A stretch of DNA of 33,921 nucleotides from a bacterium (GTDB lineage Bacteria; Fidelibacterota; Marinisomatia; Marinisomatales; UBA1611), in assembly GCA_018645565.1 (NCBI GenBank), contig JABGWJ010000078.1:1-33921 (forward strand), in the 5' to 3' direction. Shown here piece by piece: positions 1 through 8,600 of the stretch. The translations under genes and the position numbers were made by a program. Below the pieces are notes generated by a model. The model saw only the letters and a list, made by a program, of their open reading frames with translations, was not told the DNA's origin and searched no databases. Every line of letters begins with the position of its first letter. Within the stretch, counting starts at the first letter, position 1.

Positions 1-664
1 GTACCGCAAATTCCAAGAATTTCTTATCCCTCAGCTTATGTTTTATTATCCAAGCTTCTATACCTACAGGTTCTTTTTTTGCAGAGAAATCAAAAAACCA
101 ATCTGCTTTTGGAAGAGTAATTTTTTTACCATTTGGCTTATAATAATATTCACCTGATAGGTTAGAATCGGTTTTATCATACAATTTCATATCAGCAAAA
201 ATCGAAGAAAATATCAATTCTCTATTGATATAATTAAGTCCATTAAATTTGTATGTAATTACTTTGCGGCCTATTCTAGATCCCACCTCATTTATTAAAA
301 CACCCGAGGCAATCATTGCTGTGCTAACTACTCCATAATTATAAAAAAGCGCCGGATATCCTATCACTGCTGGAAATAACGAGCAATTTAATAACCATTT
401 TCCAGAAGATAATAAAATATCACCAATGGGTTTATAAGATTTTTGGGAGTATTTAATCTTCTTAATAGACTTTAATGGTATTATTTTTTTAATCAAGCCA
501 CTATCACTTATAATAACACTTCCATTTACTATATCATGAGTATTATATAGCTTTATTTTTTTTTCGCCTTTAGGATAAATAGATATTGATTGTGAATAAA
601 TATTATATTGAAAGAGACAAACAAAAGGTAGTACTAAAACAATGACTTTTTTTTTAAAAATCAT
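1..664 (-). CDS. Secreted protein of unknown function, partial (C-terminus outside window)
   Basis: This is an open frame of about 221 codons from an ATG at 662-664 to the window edge, with no stop. The N-terminus (MIFKKKVIVLVLPFVCLFQ) is a classic signal peptide: three lysines, then a hydrophobic core, with likely cleavage near YNIYSQS. The mature part is rich in beta-forming and basic residues. It has a hydrophobic stretch around residues 108-140 (FPAVIGYPALFYNYGVVSTA, then MIASG) that may be a membrane segment. The ATG lies one base after the stop of the upstream aminotransferase gene, so it is almost certainly last or near last in that operon. I do not recognise the family. The secreted or envelope location is supported; function is unknown. 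Confidence 0.75.
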   Translation of the reverse strand, partial: MIFKKKVIVLVLPFVCLFQYNIYSQSISIYPKGEKKIKLYNTHDIVNGSVIISDSGLIKKIIPLKSIKKIKYSQKSYKPIGDILLSSGKWLLNCSLFPAVIGYPALFYNYGVVSTAMIASGVLINEVGSRIGRKVITYKFNGLNYINRELIFSSIFADMKLYDKTDSNLSGEYYYKPNGKKITLPKADWFFDFSAKKEPVGIEAWIIKHKLRDKKFLEFAV

Positions 665-665
665 T

Positions 666-1796
666 TTAAAATATAATTTTCAATGCGTTAAGTAAAGTTT
701 TCATATCATTTTTACCATTATAAAAATGTGCAGAAACTCTTATATATTTTTGTTTTTTCCATTCAAAAATAGGTACCTCTATCAAAAACTTTTCCCATAA
801 TATTTCTTTTAAATTTTCCGGAACATTTAAAGGCAACGGATGACTGACCATTTGTCCTACCCAATCTTCACTTTTAAAAAGTGGATCTGTTCCAAATAAA
901 TTCTTTAAGTCATCTGAGACTTCTAAAATTAATTCCTTACTTAGTTTATGATTCTCTTTCCAATTATTACTTTCAATAAAATGAATAGCAGACGGTATAG
1001 ATAAAAATGAGCTCATATCTTTGGTCCCTTGCCATTGAAAGTCCATTTGAAATTGTGAAGGTCCAGGGTCATCACCTTCTTCACCCCAACTCATTATCTG
1101 AGGCTTTATGCTATCTTGAAGTGATTTTTTAACATACAAAAATGATGAACCTTTCGGAGCGCATAACCATTTATGGCAAGTACCAGTATAAAAATCACAA
1201 TCTAGATTACTGATATTTAAGTTAATATGTCCTGGTACATGAGCGCCATCTACAATTGTAATAATGCCTCTCTTTCTTGCGTATTCACATATTTCTTTAA
1301 CCGGAAAGATTAGTCCAGTTTGACTAGTTATCTGTGATATAAAAAGAACTTTAGTATTTACGGTAATTCCCGCTAAAAATTGTTTTATAAAATTCTTTTT
1401 TGAATTGACAGGAATGTTCACAGGTTGTTGAACTATAGCAAAATGATTTTTTTTTGATGACCTTGACCAAGCTCTAACTAATGCGCCGTACTCATGCTGA
1501 GTCATCAACACTTCGTCACCTTTATTTAAATTTAAATTTTCAATAACATTGTTTATTGCCGTCGTAGGATTTGGAAACAACAATATATCATCTCCATTAC
1601 AATTTAAAAACCCACCAAGTTCTTTTCTAGCTTCTTCCAAATGCCGCCATAAATGTTTAGTTATAAATTGAACCGGTTGCTGCTCTAATTTTTTTTGCCA
1701 ACCCTGGTAGTCGTTAAATACTGATACCGGACAAGCACCATATGAACCATGATTTAAATAAGTAATGCTTGGATCAAGTAAAAAAAGGTTTTTCAT
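666..1796 (-). CDS. Class V aminotransferase, isopenicillin-N-epimerase-like (PLP enzyme)
   Basis: This 376-aa protein has the layout of the class V aminotransferase/cysteine desulfurase superfamily, closest in pattern to the isopenicillin N epimerase-like branch. Visible hallmarks are the N-terminal YLNHGSYGACP (about 13-23), the phosphate-binding region NPTTAINNV (76-84), the PLP ring partners in VDGAHVPG (182-189, Asp183 and His186), and the Schiff-base lysine in GTCHKWLCAPKG (Lys209). The C-terminal IRVSAHFYN segment is the family's substrate-carboxylate arginine region. Length is normal for the family. It is probably cytosolic. It follows the transporter gene by 6 bp and precedes the secreted-protein gene by 1 bp, so all three are cotranscribed. 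The substrate (epimerase, lyase or desulfurase type) cannot be told from sequence. Confidence 0.85.
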   Translation of the reverse strand: MKNLFLLDPSITYLNHGSYGACPVSVFNDYQGWQKKLEQQPVQFITKHLWRHLEEARKELGGFLNCNGDDILLFPNPTTAINNVIENLNLNKGDEVLMTQHEYGALVRAWSRSSKKNHFAIVQQPVNIPVNSKKNFIKQFLAGITVNTKVLFISQITSQTGLIFPVKEICEYARKRGIITIVDGAHVPGHINLNISNLDCDFYTGTCHKWLCAPKGSSFLYVKKSLQDSIKPQIMSWGEEGDDPGPSQFQMDFQWQGTKDMSSFLSIPSAIHFIESNNWKENHKLSKELILEVSDDLKNLFGTDPLFKSEDWVGQMVSHPLPLNVPENLKEILWEKFLIEVPIFEWKKQKYIRVSAHFYNGKNDMKTLLNALKIIF

Positions 1797-1802
1797 GATA
1801 AA

Positions 1803-3596
1803 CTAAAATGGCCAGATCTTTGGAATAGCTATAATAGCTACTAGAAAAAGAATCATCGATAATGGCAAACCTACTCTAATATAATCGCTGAACTTGTAAC
1901 CGCCAGGCCCATATACCATCAAATTGGTTTGATATCCAATGGGAGTAATAAAGGATGAGCTAGCTGCAAATGCGACTGTAAAGACAAATGGTCTAGGTTC
2001 AAAACCTAATTGAGTTGAAACAGCAATCGCTATTGGGACCATGATAATCGCAGTTGCAACATTAGATGAGATCTCTGTTAAAACCATCGTTATGAAATAA
2101 ATGGTTGCAATCAAAGCATAAGGCTGAATTTGATCAGAAAATAAATAAATAAAATCTGAAATATTATTACCTATCCAATCAGCTGTCCCTGTTTTTTGAA
2201 TAACTATACCAATTGGTATTAATGCAGCAATAAGCACTATTACTTGCCAATGAATAGACTGATAGCTTTCTTGAGCAGTAATAATTTTTAAGCTCAACAA
2301 AATAACAACACTAATAAAAGCACCCTTCATTATTGGTATAAATCCAATAGCCGCAAAAAAAATAGATATTAGGACCACATATATGCTGACCCACCAAAAT
2401 TTTTCTTTAATTAACCTCGCTTGAACTTTTCCTAAAACAATAAAATCACCTCGCTCAGACAAGTTAGATAGTTTTTTTGATGGACCATAAACTAGTAGTG
2501 TATCAAAGGCATGAAGTTTCATATGAGCAATTTTTTTTCTAAATATACCTCCCTCTCGTCTTATAGCTAAAATAAATGCACCAAAAATTTGTCTAAAATT
2601 TGTGGACATTAAACTTTTCCCAACGAGATCAGAATCATCTGTGAGTAAACATTCAACCAGTTCATTATCTTCTTGCTCCAGCTCTGCTTGCGTTAGTTTC
2701 TCATCCGTTAATAGTGCAACACCTTCAACTTCTTTCATTCGAATGAAATTTTCTAATGTCCCCCTCACAAAAAGAATGTCATTTTCTTTCAATATGGTTT
2801 GTCTAATATTATTCGCTATATGTTTTTGTTCTCGAATAATATCTAGTACCGTAACATCATAATTCTGGTTAATTGACCTATCTATACAAGACTTACCAAT
2901 TAAAACAGATCCTTTTCTAACTTTCATCTCAGTTAAATATCCACCTAAATGATAACTTTTGGTTAAACTCGATGTCGAGGTTCTAGAAGGGATTAATTTT
3001 GGTGCTATAAATAATAAATAAGCTGTACCTATGATTAAAATAAAGATTCCATATTTGAAAAATTCGAACATTCCTAAAGGTTCTGCGCCCTCATAACCCA
3101 TGTAAATTGAATTGACCAATAGATTAGTAGATGTACCAACTAGAGTTAAAGTCCCCCCTAAAATAGCAGCATAGCTTAGTGGAATGAGCATTTTTGATGG
3201 ACTCACTTTATAACTATGAGCCAATCGAATTGTAATCGGCATAAAGATTGCAACAATAGCGGTATTGTTAATTAATGATGATGCAATACTAATTGTAAAA
3301 TAATAGGCTGCCATTCCGATGGTTCTTGAAGATTGCAATAATTTATTTATTGTAACGACAAGATATTCTAAAAGACCAGTTTTTTGAATAGCACTACTTA
3401 GAACAAATAATAACCCAATTGTAATTACAGCAGGATTAGAAAATCCAGAAACTGCTTCTGTTGGTGTTAAATAGCCTAATCCAAAAAAACTAGAAAGGAT
3501 GATCAAAGCTGTAACGTCAATACTGAAGTATTCTTTTATAAAAAGAAAAAACCCGACAATAAGTACTCCAATTACGATAATTATTTCAATATTCAT
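1803..3596 (-). CDS. SLC13/DASS-type anion permease with two RCK_C (TrkA-C) domains
   Basis: This 597-aa inner-membrane protein is a divalent anion:Na+ symporter of the SLC13 (ArsB/NhaD-CitT) superfamily. The N-terminal half (about 1-200) has TM segments carrying the NNTA motif (110-113) and GTSTNLL (154-160). A cytoplasmic insert of two TrkA-C/RCK_C regulatory domains follows (about 216-300 and 305-392). The C-terminal half (about 395-597) repeats the fold, with SSNVATA and TPIGYQTNLMVYGPGGY. Serine-Asn-Thr-like motifs in the two halves are the family's Na+/substrate sites. Relatives with this RCK_C insert include bacterial and algal sulfate transporters, but substrates vary and none is assigned here. 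It is in an operon with the aminotransferase 6 bp downstream. Confidence 0.88.
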   Translation of the reverse strand: MNIEIIIVIGVLIVGFFLFIKEYFSIDVTALIILSSFFGLGYLTPTEAVSGFSNPAVITIGLLFVLSSAIQKTGLLEYLVVTINKLLQSSRTIGMAAYYFTISIASSLINNTAIVAIFMPITIRLAHSYKVSPSKMLIPLSYAAILGGTLTLVGTSTNLLVNSIYMGYEGAEPLGMFEFFKYGIFILIIGTAYLLFIAPKLIPSRTSTSSLTKSYHLGGYLTEMKVRKGSVLIGKSCIDRSINQNYDVTVLDIIREQKHIANNIRQTILKENDILFVRGTLENFIRMKEVEGVALLTDEKLTQAELEQEDNELVECLLTDDSDLVGKSLMSTNFRQIFGAFILAIRREGGIFRKKIAHMKLHAFDTLLVYGPSKKLSNLSERGDFIVLGKVQARLIKEKFWWVSIYVVLISIFFAAIGFIPIMKGAFISVVILLSLKIITAQESYQSIHWQVIVLIAALIPIGIVIQKTGTADWIGNNISDFIYLFSDQIQPYALIATIYFITMVLTEISSNVATAIIMVPIAIAVSTQLGFEPRPFVFTVAFAASSSFITPIGYQTNLMVYGPGGYKFSDYIRVGLPLSMILFLVAIIAIPKIWPF

Positions 3597-3628
3597 ATAT
3601 GATTATTTTATATAAAATCTGTTTACAA

Positions 3629-3931
3629 TTAACAAAATGGGTGATGTTTTATTTGAGAGTTTTTTCTTTTCGTTCTTTTCTTTGGATTACTAATATTTAA
3701 TATTGAATCCACTATTTTGTCTATAATTGTTTTTCTTTTGATATTATTCAAAATAGCAATTACGAATATCCCGTACTCGGCATCAGGGATAATTTTTTCC
3801 CATTCATCTAAAATTGTGCTGTTATCCAAAAATTTATCAACGTCATTATCAATACTAAGGATCTTAGAGACTTCAGCTTGCAGAGAAAATATTTTCTCTT
3901 TTAATATTACCTTTTGATCAAAAGTACTCAT
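3629..3931 (-). CDS. Small hypothetical protein translationally coupled to the HD-GYP gene
   Basis: This 100-aa protein is mostly helical and soluble in appearance. It has an acidic N-terminal two thirds and a strongly basic tail (around NPKKRTKRKNSQIKHH) and ends in Cys. No signal peptide or TM segment is convincing. Its ATG overlaps the stop of the GAF/HD-GYP gene by four bases (3928-3931), the usual sign of translational coupling, so it may act with that phosphodiesterase. I do not recognise a family. It lies 32 bp upstream of the SLC13 gene and probably in the same transcript. The gene call rests on the overlap, the open frame and operon continuity. Confidence 0.65.
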   Translation of the reverse strand: MSTFDQKVILKEKIFSLQAEVSKILSIDNDVDKFLDNSTILDEWEKIIPDAEYGIFVIAILNNIKRKTIIDKIVDSILNISNPKKRTKRKNSQIKHHPFC

Positions 3932-5532
3932 CTTTTGCCCAGAACAGATTTTTCATCAACTTTATCTATTTGGTTTATTGACACGTGTTCATCTGCATAT
4001 TCTTTGTAAACACCAGAACTAACAAAAATTTCAAAAAGGTCATCATCAATATGGTAGTCATTTTTCATAAAACCCATAATACGCATAGCTTGTGATAATT
4101 TTTTACCATCTTTATATGGCCTATCAGCCGCAGTTAAAGCTTCATAAATATCTGCAATTGCCATTATCTTTGCCTGCGGAGACATCTGATCGGCTTTTAG
4201 ACCTTTTGGATATCCTGTCCCATCCATCTTTTCATGATGGCCTCCAGCAAATTCAGGAATATTTTTAAGATTTTTAGGATAAGGTAATTGATCGAGCATA
4301 TCAATAGTGATAGAAATATGATCATTTATGATATCTCTCTCCTCCGGCAGAAGAGTCCCTTTTGTAATATTTAAGTTACGAACTTCTTCTTTTGTCAAAA
4401 TGTTCATCTCTTTATTATTAAGAATCAGTTTTTGTTCAGAGATAGATATTATTCTTTCCTGTAGCTCAGGTTTCATGAACTCACCACCCACATTACAAGA
4501 TTCAATAAATTTAATATTTTCATCAATCTTTTTAATCGTGTTTTTGTATTCTTCGTCAAAAACTGGTAGAGAACCATTCAATTGTTTTTTTAAAAAATCT
4601 ATTTCAACATCCCTTTTTAGAATTTCCATCCTAGTTTTTATAAGTTCAATCCTATCAAAAATAGTCTCTAATTTTGTGCCTTTATCAACGACGTGAGGCG
4701 GCGTTGCAACCTTACCACAATCATGAAGCCAAGCAGCAATATAAAGTTCATACCTTTCATCTTCCGTCATACTAAAATCTTTGTATTTACCAGACTTAGT
4801 CTTTGCAACAGCATCAGCAAGCATCATTGTAATAACTGGAACTCTTGAACAATGCCCACCAGTATATTCAGATTTTTTGTCGATAGCAGTAGCAATTAAC
4901 TGTATAAACGCCTCAAAAAGTGTTTTCAATTCTCCAACTAACTTCTTATTTGTTAATGCGACAGCACCTTGGGAGGCTAAAGATTCAACCTGCTCTTGCA
5001 TATCTTTATCAAATGCAATAACCTCGTTTTTTTCACCCCTAGCATTTATTAATTGCATTACACCAATAATTTCATCTTCATGGTTTTTTAAAGGTACCGT
5101 TAAAAAAGACTCAGAATGATAACCGGTTTTTTGGTCATATGACTTAGTACCACTAAAATCAAACCCCTCTTCTTGATATGCGTCCTTAATATTTACCGTT
5201 TCACCAGTTAGAGCTACATATGCAGAAACATTACTCTGGTTTGGTGTAGATTCATCAACCCAAAGTTTAACAGGATCGAAAGGTATTTCAACATTGGAGC
5301 TCCCCCCCATTATTGTATTCATTGAATCGTTTCTTAAAATTTCAAACTTCAAATTTCCTTGTCTATCTTTACTGTAAAGTGTTCTACCATCAGCATTTGT
5401 AATATTTCTTGCTTCTTCTAAAATCATTTCAAATAATTTATTAGAATCAGATTCTGTGGATAGTGCCATCCCAATTTCATTAAGCCTATGAATTCTATTT
5501 TCTAGATATTTTATTTTTTGTTTATCGTTCAT
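3928..5532 (-). CDS. GAF-domain HD-GYP cyclic-di-GMP phosphodiesterase
   Basis: This 534-aa protein is probably a cytoplasmic signalling enzyme that degrades cyclic di-GMP in response to a ligand on its GAF domain. Residues about 15-200 form a GAF domain (NADGRTLY near 46-53, ESFLTVPL near 141-148, IIGVMQLIN near 155-163). Residues about 205-520 form the HD-GYP domain: the metal-binding HD pair is His270-Asp271 in AAWLHDCGKVATPPH, a further His is in NDHI (405), and the signature HHEKMDGTGYP is at 432-442. About 110 residues are inserted between the HD and later helices, a variant seen in other GAF-HD-GYP proteins. Catalytic residues look intact. It is the first gene of the minus-strand run and diverges from the 1523-aa gene across 108 bp. 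Confidence 0.93.
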   Translation of the reverse strand: MNDKQKIKYLENRIHRLNEIGMALSTESDSNKLFEMILEEARNITNADGRTLYSKDRQGNLKFEILRNDSMNTIMGGSSNVEIPFDPVKLWVDESTPNQSNVSAYVALTGETVNIKDAYQEEGFDFSGTKSYDQKTGYHSESFLTVPLKNHEDEIIGVMQLINARGEKNEVIAFDKDMQEQVESLASQGAVALTNKKLVGELKTLFEAFIQLIATAIDKKSEYTGGHCSRVPVITMMLADAVAKTKSGKYKDFSMTEDERYELYIAAWLHDCGKVATPPHVVDKGTKLETIFDRIELIKTRMEILKRDVEIDFLKKQLNGSLPVFDEEYKNTIKKIDENIKFIESCNVGGEFMKPELQERIISISEQKLILNNKEMNILTKEEVRNLNITKGTLLPEERDIINDHISITIDMLDQLPYPKNLKNIPEFAGGHHEKMDGTGYPKGLKADQMSPQAKIMAIADIYEALTAADRPYKDGKKLSQAMRIMGFMKNDYHIDDDLFEIFVSSGVYKEYADEHVSINQIDKVDEKSVLGKR

Positions 5533-5640
5533 TTTATTGATTTTTTATTAGTAAAATTTTAGAAAGCAAATGAATGTACATATTAGAAAACTATACAGCA
5601 ATGCTTCTTTCAAAAATTGACTAGTAACTATTAGCTAATC

Positions 5641-8600
5641 GTGACTGAAATTAAACATAAAATTACCAACCTACTAAAAAGCATTGAAGCTGGGAATGTT
5701 CAATATAAAAATCTTGAAGAAACATTAAACTATATTCTTAATAATAATGTTTCTAAAAACGATGCCTTTTCATTTTTAGATTTAATGCATTTATCATCGA
5801 TCTCAAAAACTATTGCATCTCATGATAGTAATCAATGGGCTATGAAAATTGCCCAGGTTATTGAAAAGCATAATTTCCACACTGGACAATTACTATTACA
5901 ACGAGAAAAAAGATATAAAGATAAAATAGCAATTCATACTATCGACGGTGATAAGAAAATAGATATTACATACACCAAGCTTTGGAACGACGTTTTAAAG
6001 ACATCTCTGGCAATAAAAAATGCATGTGATAATCAAAAAGCAACAATCGGTATACTATCACATAATCAATATAAAAGCGCGGTTGTAGATTTAGCATGTT
6101 TATCATCTGGATTCAGGATTATTCCTATCCCACTCAATGCTACTAGAGAACACCTTGTATTTATTATAAAAGAAGCAAATATCACGCATTTATTTCTTGG
6201 CGGTGAAAAAGCATTGCAGTTATGGAATTCAACAAAATATGATGATGATGAACTAGTAATTATCGATGTTAACGATATTGGTTTATTACAAAACAAATCA
6301 ATTTCTTGGGAAATGTTCCATGATAAATTTTTCCTGAATCAAAAATATGATAACCTGAATGAACTATCTGATCAGGATATGAATTCAACTATTACGATTA
6401 TGTACACATCTGGATCTACAAGTAATCCAAAAGGTGTAAAATTTTCACAATTAAATATTATTTCTAAACGGTTTTCAAGAGCATTAGCGTTACCTGAAAT
6501 AAGTAACGAAGATAAATTTTTATGCTACTTGCCTCTTTTTCATACTTTTGGAAGATATTTTGAACTTATGGGTTCAATATTTTGGGGAGCTACCTATACT
6601 TTTGCTGAATCCCCATCGTTTAATTCGTTATTAAAAGATTTTAAAATAATATCTCCTACTATCTTTATAAGTATACCAAAAAGGTGGGTGCAGATATATG
6701 AATTAATGAATAATTCATTGGATTTAGATTTATCAACTAAAGAAGAAATCAATACCAAATTAAATGATATTACAGGTAGCAGTTTAAAATGGGGACTTTC
6801 TGCAGCTGGTTATTTAGACCCAGATATTTTTAAATTTTTTCACGATAACAAAATTAATTTAATGAGCGGATATGGAATGACAGAAGCTACAGGTGGAATT
6901 ACCATGACTCCACCGAATGAATATGTTGAAGATACCGTAGGTAGAGCCCTTCCTGGTATTAGATTGAGAATTGAAAAAGATGGTGAACTTTGTATGAAAG
7001 GACCATATATATCTAATGGATTCTATAAAGATGATGATTCAAAATCTTTTAAAGATGGATGGTTCTATAGTGGCGATATTTTTAAAGAAGAAAATGGTTA
7101 TTATTTTATAATTGATCGGAAAAAAGATATATACAAAAATAGTAGAGGACAAACAATAGCTCCTCAAAAAATAGAAAATTTATTCCAAGATTTTGATCTT
7201 GTGAAATCAGTGTTCCTTGTTGGTGATGGAAAAGAATACAATACAGTGCTTATATATCCAAATAAAGAAAATATTGATTTCAATCTTCAAAATATGAATG
7301 AAAGCCAAGTACAAAATATTTTTAGCGCTATGCTAATATCAATTAATGGTTTTTTATCTCCATTTGAACGAATTGTTAATTTTGCAATAATCAATAGAGA
7401 CTTTAGCAATCACCGTAATGAATTAACACAAAAAGGAACGTACAAACGTAAAAATATTTTACAAAATTTTGATTTAGAAATTGACTCAATGTATAAAAAA
7501 GACTACGTCAGTTTATACAATAGCGATAAAGAAATTAAATTTCCAAATTGGCTTATCCGAGAAATAGGAACTATCAAATCAAATATAAAATGGAATGGCA
7601 ATGAAATTATCATTGCTGATAAAAATATAATGTTAACATTTCGATGGTACGAAAATAAAATTCATATTGGCGAACTATCCTATGATATAGAGAAACAAAC
7701 ATTTGATTTAGCTTTATTTATAAACACACCAAAACTATGGCTCGGCAATCAAGAGTTTGTTGTTTTCTGTGCAAACACAACATTTAGAGTAAAAGAATCA
7801 ATAAATTATAATGAAATCACATTGATTATTGATAGTGAAAGTTTTTATGACAGTGAACAAAATATTACTGTCAAAGAAAATGATCTTCAATTATCAATGC
7901 TTCATAAATCAATATTACTATACCGTAATAATAATATTTCGTTTAGTAGCCACCTTGATGAAGTCATTAAAATTAAAAACAGTGAATGGTCTGATGTAAT
8001 AGTTGAAACTTTTATGCAATATTTGGAACACCCAAAGCCAATTTTTAGATTAAAATTATTAGAGACTATATGTCCTTTATTATCTGAGAGGTTTTTTGTA
8101 GATCAATTAAGATCCATTCATAGATACCATATCGTTAATAAAGAAAAAGGATTTATTTTTGATGTTAAAAAAATAAATAGTAAGCAATTTCATGAACTAA
8201 TTAATCTCCTCAAAATCATACATAGTAAAATTGATGAAATAGACACAGTTGATATGAATTTCATTCAAAAAGCATTATCAATCGTCTGCGAATATGGAAA
8301 AATTCACCCGACTGAGTTTATTTTAGCTAGATCAGAACTTATATGGTGGCAACTATCCGAATCACCATCTCAAGTTCAATCGTCAGCCCAGAAAGAATAT
8401 TACAATTTAATAAATGGCTTCAGACTATGGATAGGACCTAATTCATCTATTACTATAGATAGAGAGACAAGAGAAGAATATACATGGAGTGATGTTTTAA
8501 CATTCGATGATAATGTAAGCAATATCCATAAAATAGTTTTACTAAAAGCGATAAGTACAACGGCTCTAATTAAAGAATCAATCTTCTTATTTTCAAATGA

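Noticed and set aside
3717-5119. Plus-strand frames opposite the HD-GYP and small gene.
   Set aside because: They are shadows of the minus-strand genes with Ser/Ile/Phe-rich antisense composition and no domain pattern.
5600-5640. TTGACT (about 5616) as a -35 box for the 1523-aa gene.
   Set aside because: A -10 at normal spacing would fall inside the coding sequence, and no TATAAT-like hexamer is there.
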